Source: Meloidogyne chitwoodi
Lineage: Eukaryota; Nematoda; Chromadorea; Rhabditida; Meloidogynidae
Reading direction: 5' to 3'
Length of the DNA: 46,139 nt
NCBI GenBank assembly: GCA_015183035.1
Contig: JACZZP010000030.1
Span: 1-46,139, forward strand
This document shows, piece by piece, positions 1 through 13,552 of the stretch. The stretch's first letter is position 1. Each line of letters begins with the position of its first letter. A program made the translations under genes and the position numbers. The notes below the pieces were generated by a model, which saw nothing but the letters and a program-made list of their open reading frames with translations, ran no database searches and was not told where the DNA came from.

Positions 1-3000
1 TTTTTTCAATTTTATTTTTTTGAAATAATTTTTTTTAAGGTTATTGGATATGAGATATCCAACCTTTTTTTTATTAAAAAAAAAAATTCAAGAATAATCT
101 TGAAAAAAAAAAATTATTATTTTTTTTTATTTTTTTAGGGCCAAAATTTTAATATTTTGGCCCATAACTTTTTTCAATTTTATTTTTTTGAAATAATTTT
201 TTTTAAGGTTATTGGATATGAGATATCCAACCTTTTTTTTATTAAAAAAAAAAATTCAAGAATAATCTTGAAAAAAAAAAATTATTATTTTTTTTTATTT
301 TTTAGGGCCAAAATTTTAATATTTTGGCCCATAACTTTTTTCAATTTTATTTTTTTGAATAATTTTTTTTTAAGGTTATTGGATATGAGATATCCAACCT
401 TTTTTTTATTAAAAAAAAAAATTCAAGAATAATCTTGAAAAAAAAAAATTATTATTTTTTTTTATTTTTTTAGGGCCAAAATTTTAATATTTTGGCCCAT
501 AACTTTTTTCAATTTTATTTTTTTTAAATAATTTTTTTTAAGGTTATTGGATATGAGATATCCAACCTTTTTTTTATTAAAAAAAAAAATTCAAGAATAA
601 TCTTGAAAAAAAAAAATTATTATTTTTTTTTATTTTTTTAGGGCCAAAATTTTAATATTTTGGCCCATAACTTTTTTCAATTTTATTTTTTTGAAATAAT
701 TTTTTTTAAGGTTATTGGATATGAGATATCCAACCTTTTTTTTATTAAAAAAAAAAATTCAAGAATAATCTTGAAAAAAAAAAATTATTATTTTTTTTTA
801 TTTTTTTAGGGCCAAAATTTTAATATTTTGGCCCATAACTTTTTTCAATTTTATTTTTTTTAAATAATTTTTTTTAAGGTTATTGGATATGAGATATCCA
901 ACCTTTTTTTTATTAAAAAAAAAAATTCAAGAATAATCTTGAAAAAAAAAAATTATTATTTTTTTTTTATTTTTTTAGGGCCAAAATTTTAATATTTTGG
1001 CCCATAACTTTTTTCAATTTTATTTTTTTGAAATAATTTTTTTTAAGGTTATTGGATATGAGATATCCAACCTTTTTTTTATTAAAAAAAAAAATTCAAG
1101 AATAATCTTGAAAAAAAAAAATTATTATTTTTTTTTTATTTTTTTAGGGCCAAAATTTTAATATTTTGGCCCATAACTTTTTTCAATTTTATTTTTTTTA
1201 AATAATTTTTTTTAAGGTTATTGGATATGAGATATCCAACCTTTTTTTTATTAAAAAAAAAAATTCAAGAATAATCTTGAAAAAAAAAAATTATTATTTT
1301 TTTTTATTTTTTTAGGGCCAAAATTTTAATATTTTGGCCCATAACTTTTTTCAATTTTATTTTTTTGAAATAATTTTTTTTAAGGTTATTGGATATGAGA
1401 TATCCAACCTTTTTTTTATTAAAAAAAAAAATTCAAGAATAATCTTGAAAAAAAAAAATTATTATTTTTTTTTTATTTTTTTAGGGCCAAAATTTTAATA
1501 TTTTGGCCCATAACTTTTTTCAATTTTATTTTTTTGAAATAATTTTTTTTAAGGTTATTGGATATGAGATATCCAACCTTTTTTTTATTAAAAAAAAAAA
1601 TTCAAGAATAATCTTGAAAAAAAAAAATTATTATTTTTTTTTATTTTTTTAGGGCCAAAATTTTAATATTTTGGCCCATAACTTTTTTCAATTTTATTTT
1701 TTTTGAATAATTTTTTTTAAGGTTATTGGATATGAGATATCCAACCTTTTTTTTATTAAAAAAAAAAATTCAAGAATAATCTTGAAAAAAAAAAATTATT
1801 ATTTTTTTTTATTTTTTTAGGGCCAAAATTTTAATATTTTGGCCCATAACTTTTTTCAATTTTATTTTTTTGAAATAATTTTTTTTAAGGTTATTGGATA
1901 TGAGATATCCAACCTTTTTTTATTAAAAAAAAAAATTCAAGAATAATCTTGAAAAAAAAAAATTATTATTTTTTTTTTATTTTTTTAGGGCCAAAATTTT
2001 AATATTTTGGCCCATAACTTTTTTCAATTTTATTTTTTTGAAATAATTTTTTTTAAGGTTATTGGATATGAGATATCCAACCTTTTTTTTATTAAAAAAA
2101 AAAATTCAAGAATAATCTTGAAAAAAAAAAATTATTATTTTTTTTTTATTTTTTTAGGGCCAAAATTTTAATATTTTGGCCCATAACTTTTTTCAATTTT
2201 ATTTTTTTGAAATAATTTTTTTTAAGGTTATTGGATATGAGATATCCAACCTTTTTTTTATTAAAAAAAAAAATTCAAGAATAATCTTGAAAAAAAAAAA
2301 TTATTATTTTTTTTTATTTTTTTAGGGCCAAAATTTTAATATTTTGGCCCATAACTTTTTTCAATTTTATTTTTTTTAAATAATTTTTTTTAAGGTTATT
2401 GGATATGAGATATCCAACCTTTTTTTTATTAAAAAAAAAAATTCAAGAATAATCTTGAAAAAAAAAAATTATTATTTTTTTTTATTTTTTTAGGGCCAAA
2501 ATTTTAATATTTTGGCCCATAACTTTTTTCAATTTTATTTTTTTGAAATAATTTTTTTTAAGGTTATTGGATATGAGATATCCAACCTTTTTTTTATTAA
2601 AAAAAAAAATTCAAGAATAATCTTGAAAAAAAAAAATTATTATTTTTTTTTTATTTTTTTAGGGCCAAAATTTTAATATTTTGGCCCATAACTTTTTTCA
2701 ATTTTATTTTTTTGAAATAATTTTTTTTAAGGTTATTGGATATGAGATATCCAACCTTTTTTTTATTAAAAAAAAAAATTCAAGAATAATCTTGAAAAAA
2801 AAAAATTATTATTTTTTTTTTATTTTTTTAGGGCCAAAATTTTAATATTTTGGCCCATAACTTTTTTCAATTTTATTTTTTTGAAATAATTTTTTTTAAG
2901 GTTATTGGATATGAGATATCCAACCTTTTTTTTATTAAAAAAAAAAATTCAAGAATAATCTTGAAAAAAAAAAATTATTATTTTTTTTTATTTTTTTAGG

Positions 3001-6000
3001 GCCAAAATTTTAATATTTTGGCCCATAACTTTTTTCAATTTTATTTTTTTTAAATAATTTTTTTTAAGGTTATTGGATATGAGATATCCAACCTTTTTTT
3101 ATTAAAAAAAAAAATTCAAGAATAATCTTGAAAAAAAAAAATTATTATTTTTTTTTTATTTTTTTAGGGCCAAAATTTTAATATTTTGGCCCATAACTTT
3201 TTTCAATTTTATTTTTTTTGAATAATTTTTTTTAAGGTTATTGGATATGAGATATCCAACCTTTTTTTTATTAAAAAAAAAAATTCAAGAATAATCTTGA
3301 AAAAAAAAAATTATTATTTTTTTTTTATTTTTTTAGGGCCAAAATTTTAATATTTTGGCCCATAACTTTTTTCAATTTTATTTTTTTGAAATAATTTTTT
3401 TTTAAGGTTATTGGATATGAGATATCCAACCTTTTTTTTATTAAAAAAAAAAATTCAAGAATAATCTTGAAAAAAAAAAATTATTATTTTTTTTTTATTT
3501 TTTTAGGGCCAAAATTTTAATATTTTGGCCCATAACTTTTTTCAATTTTATTTTTTTTGAAATAATTTTTTTTAAGGTTATTGGATATGAGATATCCAAC
3601 CTTTTTTTTATTAAAAAAAAAAATTCAAGAATAATCTTGAAAAAAAAAAATTATTATTTTTTTTTTATTTTTTTAGGGCCAAAATTTTAATATTTTGGCC
3701 CATAACTTTTTTCAATTTTATTTTTTTTGAAATAATTTTTTTTTAAGGTTATTGGATATGAGATATCCAACCTTTTTTTTATTAAAAAAAAAAATTCAAG
3801 AATAATCTTGAAAAAAAAAAATTATTATTTTTTTTTTATTTTTTTAGGGCCAAAATTTTAATATTTTGGCCCATAACTTTTTTCAATTTTATTTTTTTTA
3901 AATAATTTTTTTTTAAGGTTATTGGATATGAGATATCCAACCTTTTTTTTATTAAAAAAAAAAATTCAAGAATAATCTTGAAAAAAAAAAATTATTATTT
4001 TTTTTTTATTTTTTTAGGGCCAAAATTTTAATATTTTGGCCCATAACTTTTTTCAATTTTATTTTTTTTGAATAATTTTTTTTAAGGTTATTGGATATGA
4101 GATATCCAACCTTTTTTTTATTAAAAAAAAAAATTCAAGAATAATCTTGAAAAAAAAAAATTATTATTTTTTTTTTATTTTTTTAGGGCCAAAATTTTAA
4201 TATTTTGGCCCATAACTTTTTTCAATTTTATTTTTTTGAAATAATTTTTTTTTAAGGTTATTGGATATGAGATATCCAACCTTTTTTTTATTAAAAAAAA
4301 AAATTCAAGAATAATCTTGAAAAAAAAAATTATTATTTTTTTTTTATTTTTTTAGGGCCAAAATTTTAATATTTTGGCCCATAACTTTTTTCAATTTTAT
4401 TTTTTTTGAATAATTTTTTTTTAAGGTTATTGGATATGAGATATCCAACCTTTTTTTTATTAAAAAAAAAAATTCAAGAATAATCTTGAAAAAAAAAATT
4501 ATTATTTTTTTTTTATTTTTTTAGGGCCAAAATTTTAATATTTTGGCCCATAACTTTTTTCAATTTTATTTTTTTTAAATAATTTTTTTTAAGGTTATTG
4601 GATATGAGATATCCAACCTTTTTTTTATTAAAAAAAAAAATTCAAGAATAATCTTGAAAAAAAAAAATTATTATTTTTTTTTTATTTTTTTAGGGCCAAA
4701 ATTTTAATATTTTGGCCCATAACTTTTTTCAATTTTATTTTTTTTGAATAATTTTTTTTTAAGGTTATTGGATATGAGATATCCAACCTTTTTTTTATTA
4801 AAAAAAAAAATTCAAGAATAATCTTGAAAAAAAAAAATTATTATTTTTTTTTTATTTTTTTAGGGCCAAAATTTTAATATTTTGGCCCATAACTTTTTTC
4901 AATTTTATTTTTTTTAAATAATTTTTTTTAAGGTTATTGGATATGAGATATCCAACCTTTTTTTTATTAAAAAAAAAAATTCAAGAATAATCTTGAAAAA
5001 AAAAAATTATTATTTTTTTTTTATTTTTTTAGGGCCAAAATTTTAATATTTTGGCCCATAACTTTTTTCAATTTTATTTTTTTTGAATAATTTTTTTTTA
5101 AGGTTATTGGATATGAGATATCCAACCTTTTTTTTATTAAAAAAAAAAATTCAAGAATAATCTTGAAAAAAAAAATTATTATTTTTTTTTTATTTTTTTA
5201 GGGCCAAAATTTTAATATTTTGGCCCATAACTTTTTTCAATTTTATTTTTTTTGAATAATTTTTTTTTAAGGTTATTGGATATGAGATATCCAACCTTTT
5301 TTTTATTAAAAAAAAAAATTCAAGAATAATCTTGAAAAAAAAAAATTATTATTTTTTTTTTATTTTTTTAGGGCCAAAATTTTAATATTTTGGCCCATAA
5401 CTTTTTTCAATTTTATTTTTTTTAAATAATTTTTTTTTAAGGTTATTGGATATGAGATATCCAACCTTTTTTTTATTAAAAAAAAAAATTCAAGAATAAT
5501 CTTGAAAAAAAAAAATTATTATTTTTTTTTATTTTTTTAGGGCCAAAATTTTAATATTTTGGCCCATAACTTTTTTCAATTTTATTTTTTTTGAATAATT
5601 TTTTTTTAAGGTTATTGGATATGAGATATCCAACCTTTTTTTTATTAAAAAAAAAAATTCAAGAATAATCTTGAAAAAAAAAAATTATTATTTTTTTTTT
5701 ATTTTTTTAGGGCCAAAATTTTAATATTTTGGCCCATAACTTTTTTCAATTTTATTTTTTTGAAATAATTTTTTTTTAAGGTTATTGGATATGAGATATC
5801 CAACCTTTTTTTTATTAAAAAAAAAAATTCAAGAATAATCTTGAAAAAAAAAAATTATTATTTTTTTTTATTTTTTTAGGGCCAAAATTTTAATATTTTG
5901 GCCCATAACTTTTTTCAATTTTATTTTTTTTGAATAATTTTTTTTTAAGGTTATTGGATATGAGATATCCAACCTTTTTTTTATTAAAAAAAAAAATTCA

Positions 6001-9000
6001 AGAATAATCTTGAAAAAAAAAAATTATTATTTTTTTTTTATTTTTTTAGGGCCAAAATTTTAATATTTTGGCCCATAACTTTTTTCAATTTTATTTTTTT
6101 TAAATAATTTTTTTTTAAGGTTATTGGATATGAGATATCCAACCTTTTTTTTATTAAAAAAAAAAATTCAAGAATAATCTTGAAAAAAAAAAATTATTAT
6201 TTTTTTTTTATTTTTTTAGGGCCAAAATTTTAATATTTTGGCCCATAACTTTTTTCAATTTTATTTTTTTTAAATAATTTTTTTTAAGGTTATTGGATAT
6301 GAGATATCCAACCTTTTTTTTATTAAAAAAAAAAATTCAAGAATAATCTTGAAAAAAAAAATTATTATTTTTTTTTATTTTTTTAGGGCCAAAATTTTAA
6401 TATTTTGGCCCATAACTTTTTTCAATTTTATTTTTTTTGAATAATTTTTTTTAAGGTTATTGGATATGAGATATCCAACCTTTTTTTTATTAAAAAAAAA
6501 AATTCAAGAATAATCTTGAAAAAAAAAAATTATTATTTTTTTTTATTTTTTTAGGGCCAAAATTTTAATATTTTGGCCCATAACTTTTTTCAATTTTATT
6601 TTTTTTAAATAATTTTTTTTTAAGGTTATTGGATATGAGATATCCAACCTTTTTTTTATTAAAAAAAAAAATTCAAGAATAATCTTGAAAAAAAAAAATT
6701 ATTATTTTTTTTTTATTTTTTTAGGGCCAAAATTTTAATATTTTGGCCCATAACTTTTTTCAATTTTATTTTTTTTGAATAATTTTTTTTAAGGTTATTG
6801 GATATGAGATATCCAACCTTTTTTTTATTAAAAAAAAAAATTCAAGAATAATCTTGAAAAAAAAAAATTATTATTTTTTTTTTATTTTTTTAGGGCCAAA
6901 ATTTTAATATTTTGGCCCATAACTTTTTTCAATTTTATTTTTTTTAAATAATTTTTTTTTAAGGTTATTGGATATGAGATATCCAACCTTTTTTTTATTA
7001 AAAAAAAAAATTCAAGAATAATCTTGAAAAAAAAAAATTATTATTTTTTTTTTATTTTTTTAGGGCCAAAATTTTAATATTTTGGCCCATAACTTTTTTC
7101 AATTTTATTTTTTTTAAATAATTTTTTTTTAAGGTTATTGGATATGAGATATCCAACCTTTTTTTTATTAAAAAAAAAAATTCAAGAATAATCTTGAAAA
7201 AAAAAAATTATTATTTTTTTTTTATTTTTTTAGGGCCAAAATTTTAATATTTTGGCCCATAACTTTTTTCAATTTTATTTTTTTTAAATAATTTTTTTTT
7301 AAGGTTATTGGATATGAGATATCCAACCTTTTTTTTATTAAAAAAAAAATTCAAGAATAATCTTGAAAAAAAAAATTATTATTTTTTTTTTATTTTTTTA
7401 GGGCCAAAATTTTAATATTTTGGCCCATAACTTTTTTCAATTTTATTTTTTTTAAATAATTTTTTTTTAAGGTTATTGGATATGAGATATCCAACCTTTT
7501 TTTTATTAAAAAAAAAAATTCAAGAATAATCTTGAAAAAAAAAAATTATTATTTTTTTTTTATTTTTTTAGGGCCAAAATTTTAATATTTTGGCCCATAA
7601 CTTTTTTCAATTTTATTTTTTTTAAATAATTTTTTTTTAAGGTTATTGGATATGAGATATCCAACCTTTTTTTTATTAAAAAAAAAAATTCAAGAATAAT
7701 CTTGAAAAAAAAAATTATTATTTTTTTTTTATTTTTTTAGGGCCAAAATTTTAATATTTTGGCCCATAACTTTTTTCAATTTTATTTTTTTTGAATAATT
7801 TTTTTTAAGGTTATTGGATATGAGATATCCAACCTTTTTTTTATTAAAAAAAAAAATTCAAGAATAATCTTGAAAAAAAAAATTATTATTTTTTTTTTAT
7901 TTTTTTAGGGCCAAAATTTTAATATTTTGGCCCATAACTTTTTTCAATTTTATTTTTTTTGAATAATTTTTTTTTAAGGTTATTGGATATGAGATATCCA
8001 ACCTTTTTTTTATTAAAAAAAAAAATTCAAGAATAATCTTGAAAAAAAAAAATTATTATTTTTTTTTTATTTTTTTAGGGCCAAAATTTTAATATTTTGG
8101 CCCATAACTTTTTTCAATTTTATTTTTTTTAAATAATTTTTTTTTAAGGTTATTGGATATGAGATATCCAACCTTTTTTTTATTAAAAAAAAAAATTCAA
8201 GAATAATCTTGAAAAAAAAAATTATTATTTTTTTTTTATTTTTTTAGGGCCAAAATTTTAATATTTTGGCCCATAACTTTTTTCAATTTTATTTTTTTTA
8301 AATAATTTTTTTTTAAGGTTATTGGATATGAGATATCCAACCTTTTTTTTATTAAAAAAAAAAATTCAAGAATAATCTTGAAAAAAAAAATTATTATTTT
8401 TTTTTTATTTTTTTAGGGCCAAAATTTTAATATTTTGGCCCATAACTTTTTTCAATTTTATTTTTTTTAAATAATTTTTTTTTAAGGTTATTGGATATGA
8501 GATATCCAACCTTTTTTTTATTAAAAAAAAAATTCAAGAATAATCTTGAAAAAAAAAAATTATTATTTTTTTTTTATTTTTTTAGGGCCAAAATTTTAAT
8601 ATTTTGGCCCATAACTTTTTTCAATTTTATTTTTTTTAAATAATTTTTTTTTAAGGTTATTGGATATGAGATATCCAACCTTTTTTTTATTAAAAAAAAA
8701 AATTCAAGAATAATCTTGAAAAAAAAAAATTATTATTTTTTTTTTATTTTTTTAGGGCCAAAATTTTAATATTTTGGCCCATAACTTTTTTCAATTTTAT
8801 TTTTTTTGAATAATTTTTTTTTAAGGTTATTGGATATGAGATATCCAACCTTTTTTTTATTAAAAAAAAAAATTCAAGAATAATCTTGAAAAAAAAAAAT
8901 TATTATTTTTTTTTTATTTTTTTAGGGCCAAAATTTTAATATTTTGGCCCATAACTTTTTTCAATTTTATTTTTTTTGAAATAATTTTTTTTTAAGGTTA

Positions 9001-11829
9001 TTGGATATGAGATATCCAACCTTTTTTTTATTAAAAAAAAAAATTCAAGAATAATCTTGAAAAAAAAAATTATTATTTTTTTTTTATTTTTTTAGGGCCA
9101 AAATTTTAATATTTTGGCCCATAACTTTTTTCAATTTTATTTTTTTTGAATAATTTTTTTTTAAGGTTATTGGATATGAGATATCCAACCTTTTTTTTAT
9201 TAAAAAAAAAAATTCAAGAATAATCTTGAAAAAAAAAATTATTATTTTTTTTTTATTTTTTTAGGGCCAAAATTTTAATATTTTGGCCCATAACTTTTTT
9301 CAATTTTATTTTTTTTAAATAATTTTTTTTTAAGGTTATTGGATATGAGATATCCAACCTTTTTTTTATTAAAAAAAAAAATTCAAGAATAATCTTGAAA
9401 AAAAAAATTATTATTTTTTTTTTATTTTTTTAGGGCCAAAATTTTAATATTTTGGCCCATAACTTTTTTCAATTTTATTTTTTTTAAATAATTTTTTTTT
9501 AAGGTTATTGGATATGAGATATCCAACCTTTTTTTTATTAAAAAAAAAAATTCAAGAATAATCTTGAAAAAAAAAATTATTATTTTTTTTTTATTTTTTT
9601 AGGGCCAAAATTTTAATATTTTGGCCCATAACTTTTTTCAATTTTATTTTTTTTAAATAATTTTTTTTTAAGGTTATTGGATATGAGATATCCAACCTTT
9701 TTTTTATTAAAAAAAAAAATTCAAGAATAATCTTGAAAAAAAAAATTATTATTTTTTTTTTATTTTTTTAGGGCCAAAATTTTAATATTTTGGCCCATAA
9801 CTTTTTTCAATTTTATTTTTTTTAAATAATTTTTTTTTAAGGTTATTGGATATGAGATATCCAACCTTTTTTTTATTAAAAAAAAAAATTCAAGAATAAT
9901 CTTGAAAAAAAAAAATTATTATTTTTTTTTTATTTTTTTAGGGCCAAAATTTTAATATTTTGGCCCATAACTTTTTTCAATTTTATTTTTTTTAAATAAT
10001 TTTTTTTTAAGGTTATTGGATATGAGATATCCAACCTTTTTTTTATTAAAAAAAAAAATTCAAGAATAATCTTGAAAAAAAAAATTATTATTTTTTTTTT
10101 ATTTTTTTAGGGCCAAAATTTTAATATTTTGGCCCATAACTTTTTTCAATTTTATTTTTTTTAAATAATTTTTTTTTAAGGTTATTGGATATGAGATATC
10201 CAACCTTTTTTTTATTAAAAAAAAAAATTCAAGAATAATCTTGAAAAAAAAAAATTATTATTTTTTTTTTATTTTTTTAGGGCCAAAATTTTAATATTTT
10301 GGCCCATAACTTTTTTCAATTTTATTTTTTTTGAAATAATTTTTTTTTAAGGTTATTGGATATGAGATATCCAACCTTTTTTTTATTAAAAAAAAAAATT
10401 CAAGAATAATCTTGAAAAAAAAAAATTATTATTTTTTTTTTATTTTTTTAGGGCCAAAATTTTAATATTTTGGCCCATAACTTTTTTCAATTTTATTTTT
10501 TTTGAAATAATTTTTTTTTAAGGTTATTGGATATGAGATATCCAACCTTTTTTTTATTAAAAAAAAAAATTCAAGAATAATCTTGAAAAAAAAAAATTAT
10601 TATTTTTTTTTTATTTTTTTAGGGCCAAAATTTTAATATTTTGGCCCATAACTTTTTTCAATTTTATTTTTTTTAAATAATTTTTTTTTAAGGTTATTGG
10701 ATATGAGATATCCAACCTTTTTTTTATTAAAAAAAAAATTCAAGAATAATCTTGAAAAAAAAAATTATTATTTTTTTTTTATTTTTTTAGGGCCAAAATT
10801 TTAATATTTTGGCCCATAACTTTTTTCAATTTTATTTTTTTTGAATAATTTTTTTTTAAGGTTATTGGATATGAGATATCCAACCTTTTTTTTATTAAAA
10901 AAAAAATTCAAGAATAATCTTGAAAAAAAAAATTATTATTTTTTTTTTATTTTTTTAGGGCCAAAATTTTAATATTTTGGCCCATAACTTTTTTCAATTT
11001 TATTTTTTTTAAATAATTTTTTTTTAAGGTTATTGGATATGAGATATCCAACCTTTTTTTTATTAAAAAAAAAAATTCAAGAATAATCTTGAAAAAAAAA
11101 ATTATTATTTTTTTTTTATTTTTTTAGGGCCAAAATTTTAATATTTTGGCCCATAACTTTTTTCAATTTTATTTTTTTTAAATAATTTTTTTTTAAGGTT
11201 ATTGGATATGAGATATCCAACCTTTTTTTTATTAAAAAAAAAATTCAAGAATAATCTTGAAAAAAAAAATTATTATTTTTTTTTTATTTTTTTAGGGCCA
11301 AAATTTTAATATTTTGGCCCATAACTTTTTTCAATTTTATTTTTTTTAAATAATTTTTTTTTAAGGTTATTGGATATGAGATATCCAACCTTTTTTTTAT
11401 TAAAAAAAAAATTCAAGAATAATCTTGAAAAAAAAAATTATTATTTTTTTTTTATTTTTTTAGGGCCAAAATTTTAATATTTTGGCCCATAACTTTTTTC
11501 AATTTTATTTTTTTTAAATAATTTTTTTTTAAGGTTATTGGATATGAGATATCCAACCTTTTTTTTATTAAAAAAAAAATTCAAGAATAATCTTGAAAAA
11601 AAAAATTATTATTTTTTTTTTATTTTTTTAGGGCCAAAATTTTAATATTTTGGCCCATAACTTTTTTCAATTTTATTTTTTTTAAATAATTTTTTTTTAA
11701 GGTTATTGGATATCAGATATCCAACCTTTTTTTTATTAAAAAAAAAATTCAAGAATAATCTTGAAAAAAAAAATTATTATTTTTTTTTTATTTTTTTAGG
11801 GCCAAAATTTTAATATTTTGGCCCATAAC
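1..11829. repeat. ~168-bp AT-rich tandem satellite, left block
   Basis: About 70 head-to-tail monomers of 167-169 bp, for example GGCCCATAAC recurring near 160, 327 and 495. Each monomer holds three short dyads separated by A/T runs: GGATAT-GAG-ATATCC, TTCAAGA-ataa-TCTTGAA, and GGGCCAAAAT-ttta-ATTTTGGCCC style arms. Monomers differ mainly in homopolymer lengths and in a gaaataa/taaataa/gaataa segment. All carry GAGATATCC except the last monomer (about 11712), which carries CAGATATCC. There is no gene here; the single open frame near 157-432 is satellite read-through. The block ends with CATAAC, one copy of the Polinton target-site duplication. Confidence 0.98.
11824..11829. other. Target-site duplication, left copy (CATAAC)
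   Basis: CATAAC immediately precedes the AGTAGTAAGAGCG terminus and is repeated directly after the opposite terminus at 34406-34411. Removing the element plus one copy rebuilds a normal satellite monomer (GGCCCATAACTTTTTTC). Six-base duplications are the norm for Polintons/Mavericks. Confidence 0.95.
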
Positions 11830-12257
11830 AGTAGTAAGAGCGACGGGACCGTCGTGGGTGTCAATAACGCCGACTAAGATCAAAGGGATTTTTATGCCTA
11901 AAATAGACCAATTAGTAACTAAAAGGTGTAAGGGGTTTTTGTGCGGGAAATCAAAGGAATGCCGACAACTAATTATTGTAAAGAGTTTTTTAGTGCGCGA
12001 GTGAAAACTTTTTAAAACTTTTAAATTTTGAAAACTTTTTTAAACTTTTAAATTTTGAAACTTTATTTGTTAAAACTTTTTTGAAACTTTTTTTTTAAAA
12101 AACTTTTTGAATTTTTTAAACTTTTTAATTTTTAAAACTTTTTAATTTTTAAATTTAATTAATTAGGATGCTTTGAAGTTACCGACATAAGTAAAACTTA
12201 AAATAAAAATTTTGTAAAACATATCTCAGACTCAAAATAATCTTATGTTAGAGTGAT
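11830..12257 (+). repeat. Left terminal inverted repeat
   Basis: It runs from AGTAGTAAGAG to ATGTTAGAGTGAT and matches the reverse complement of 33508-34405. The outer ~165 bases align with about six substitutions and one indel by eye. A degenerate AAACTTTTT-type repeat tract follows, then a second well-matched block (GGATGCTTTGAAGTTACCGA onward). The left copy is less than half as long as the right because the internal tract is shorter and lacks a duplicated block. Confidence 0.9.
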
Positions 12258-12634
12258 CTAAATGGGACATGTGTTAGACAGAGATATAAAAAGGTACATT
12301 AGAGTATGTAAAATTTTTTCCTTACAAATTTTAGGTCAAAATTATTTTTTTATTGAAGAAAGAAGATGGTCCTTTCATTGGCCACTGACACTTATTATTT
12401 AAATATGAAAGAAAAGAGAAAGAAATAAACAAGCTAGAAGTAAGTGATAATGATCTTTTTTCTTTTAATACAATGCGGTAAAATCATAAAGAAAAAAAAG
12501 TTAAAGTTGTAAAAAAATATATGCTAATTTCCGTAAGATTTAATATAACTAAACTTTTCTAACAAAACCACTTTTATTTATTTTCAAAAATTTTTTACAA
12601 AAATATTAATTTAGCTTATTTTAAAAAATTAAAA
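12258..12634. promoter_or_regulatory. Left-end leader with a TATA-like box
   Basis: 377 bases between the left terminal repeat and the first gene. TATAAAAAGG at about 12284-12293 is a plausible core promoter for the spliced membrane-protein gene starting at 12635. TTAATTTAG just upstream of that start could be a trans-splice acceptor. A 20-codon ATG frame at about 12366-12428 has no recognisable features. Nothing else stands out. Confidence 0.35.
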
Positions 12635-13161
12635 ATGTTCAATTTTTCTTCCTGGGTAAAGGCTGAAAATTGTTCGTGCGACGGTACAGACTTAGTCTGT
12701 TACCGCCCGGAGCTCTACAAAAAACCGTTAGTGTGTGCGCATCATACAATAGTTGATATTAATCAACATCTTAGAAACCCAACTAATTTTTTATTAAATT
12801 GGGTCTATTTATTATTAGCCATTATTTTGGCTATACAGGTAATCTAAAATTAAAATATTATAATTATTTTATTTAGTTGTGTTCTATTATTATATATTTT
12901 GTGGAAAAATATCGAGCTCTACTGAAATTAAAGGAAAATAAAAAGAAGAGTGAATTAAATAAATTTGCGCCGGACTATCGTTCTTCTTACCGCCGTAAAT
13001 GTATTTAAATAAATTTACAAAAAATTTTTAAATTAAAAATTTTAGCGCCAATGACAATTAAAAAGAAAGACATCGGACCCCCTGTTCCATTACACGTAAA
13101 AGTAATGGAGCATGTTGTAGAGGTACACGAGGAGGGAATACAAATGGAGGATATAGTTTGA
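12635..13161 (+). CDS. Spliced small membrane protein with Cys-rich N terminus (3 exons)
   Basis: Not recognised. The exon model is 12635-12838, 12877-12994 and 13046-13161, with introns of 38 and 51 nt (GTAATC...TTTAG and GTAAAT...TTTTAG). Phases fit exactly and give 145 aa. Reading through the second 5' splice site would stop at 13008 (111 aa), so that intron is less certain. The N-terminal ~50 residues are Cys-rich (CSC near 13, further Cys near 22 and 34, then HH) with no signal peptide. A hydrophobic segment at about 52-77 is followed by a Lys/Arg-rich tail and an acidic C terminus. Inference: a single-pass membrane protein. It is the first gene inside the left repeat and converges on the minus-strand gene ending at 13553. 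Function is unknown; a virion-envelope or host-membrane role is possible. Confidence 0.55.
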
Positions 13162-13552
13162 AGAAGGCAGAAAAAGTAAAAATTTCTTTTAAATAATATA
13201 AAAAATTATTACAGAATTTTAAATAAAATTTTTATTAAAACTAATTTATTAAGGAAAATGCTAATTATAAAATGGTTATTGACGAAAAGCCGTGCTATGG
13301 AAAATATTAATTTTATATAAGAAAGGAAAATGTAAAAATTTAATTTCTTTTTAAAATTTAGTAATTTAATTTTTAAAATTGAAAATTTTTATTTTTATTT
13401 AACTTTATCAAAATATTTCTTAAAATTAATAAATGATGATATTAATTATAAAAAATGATTAAATTTACAAATTTTGAAAATTAGGTAATTTAGCACAAAT
13501 ATTTAAGGACAAAATATTATTATTATTTTTACTTTTTAAAAATTAATTGTTT
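13162..13552. other. Convergent intergenic region, no gene seen
   Basis: 391 AT-rich bases lie between the 3' ends of two converging genes. It presumably holds both 3' UTRs and poly(A) sites (several AATAAA/TTTATT-like strings). No convincing open frame or repeat was found. Confidence 0.5.

Noticed and set aside
157..432. Open frame of ~91 codons rich in Phe/Ile/Lys inside the satellite
   Set aside because: It is translation of 1.6 satellite monomers, repeats with the monomer and has no independent coding signal.
12366..12428. 20-codon ATG frame in the left leader
   Set aside because: Too short, no motif and no homologous context.
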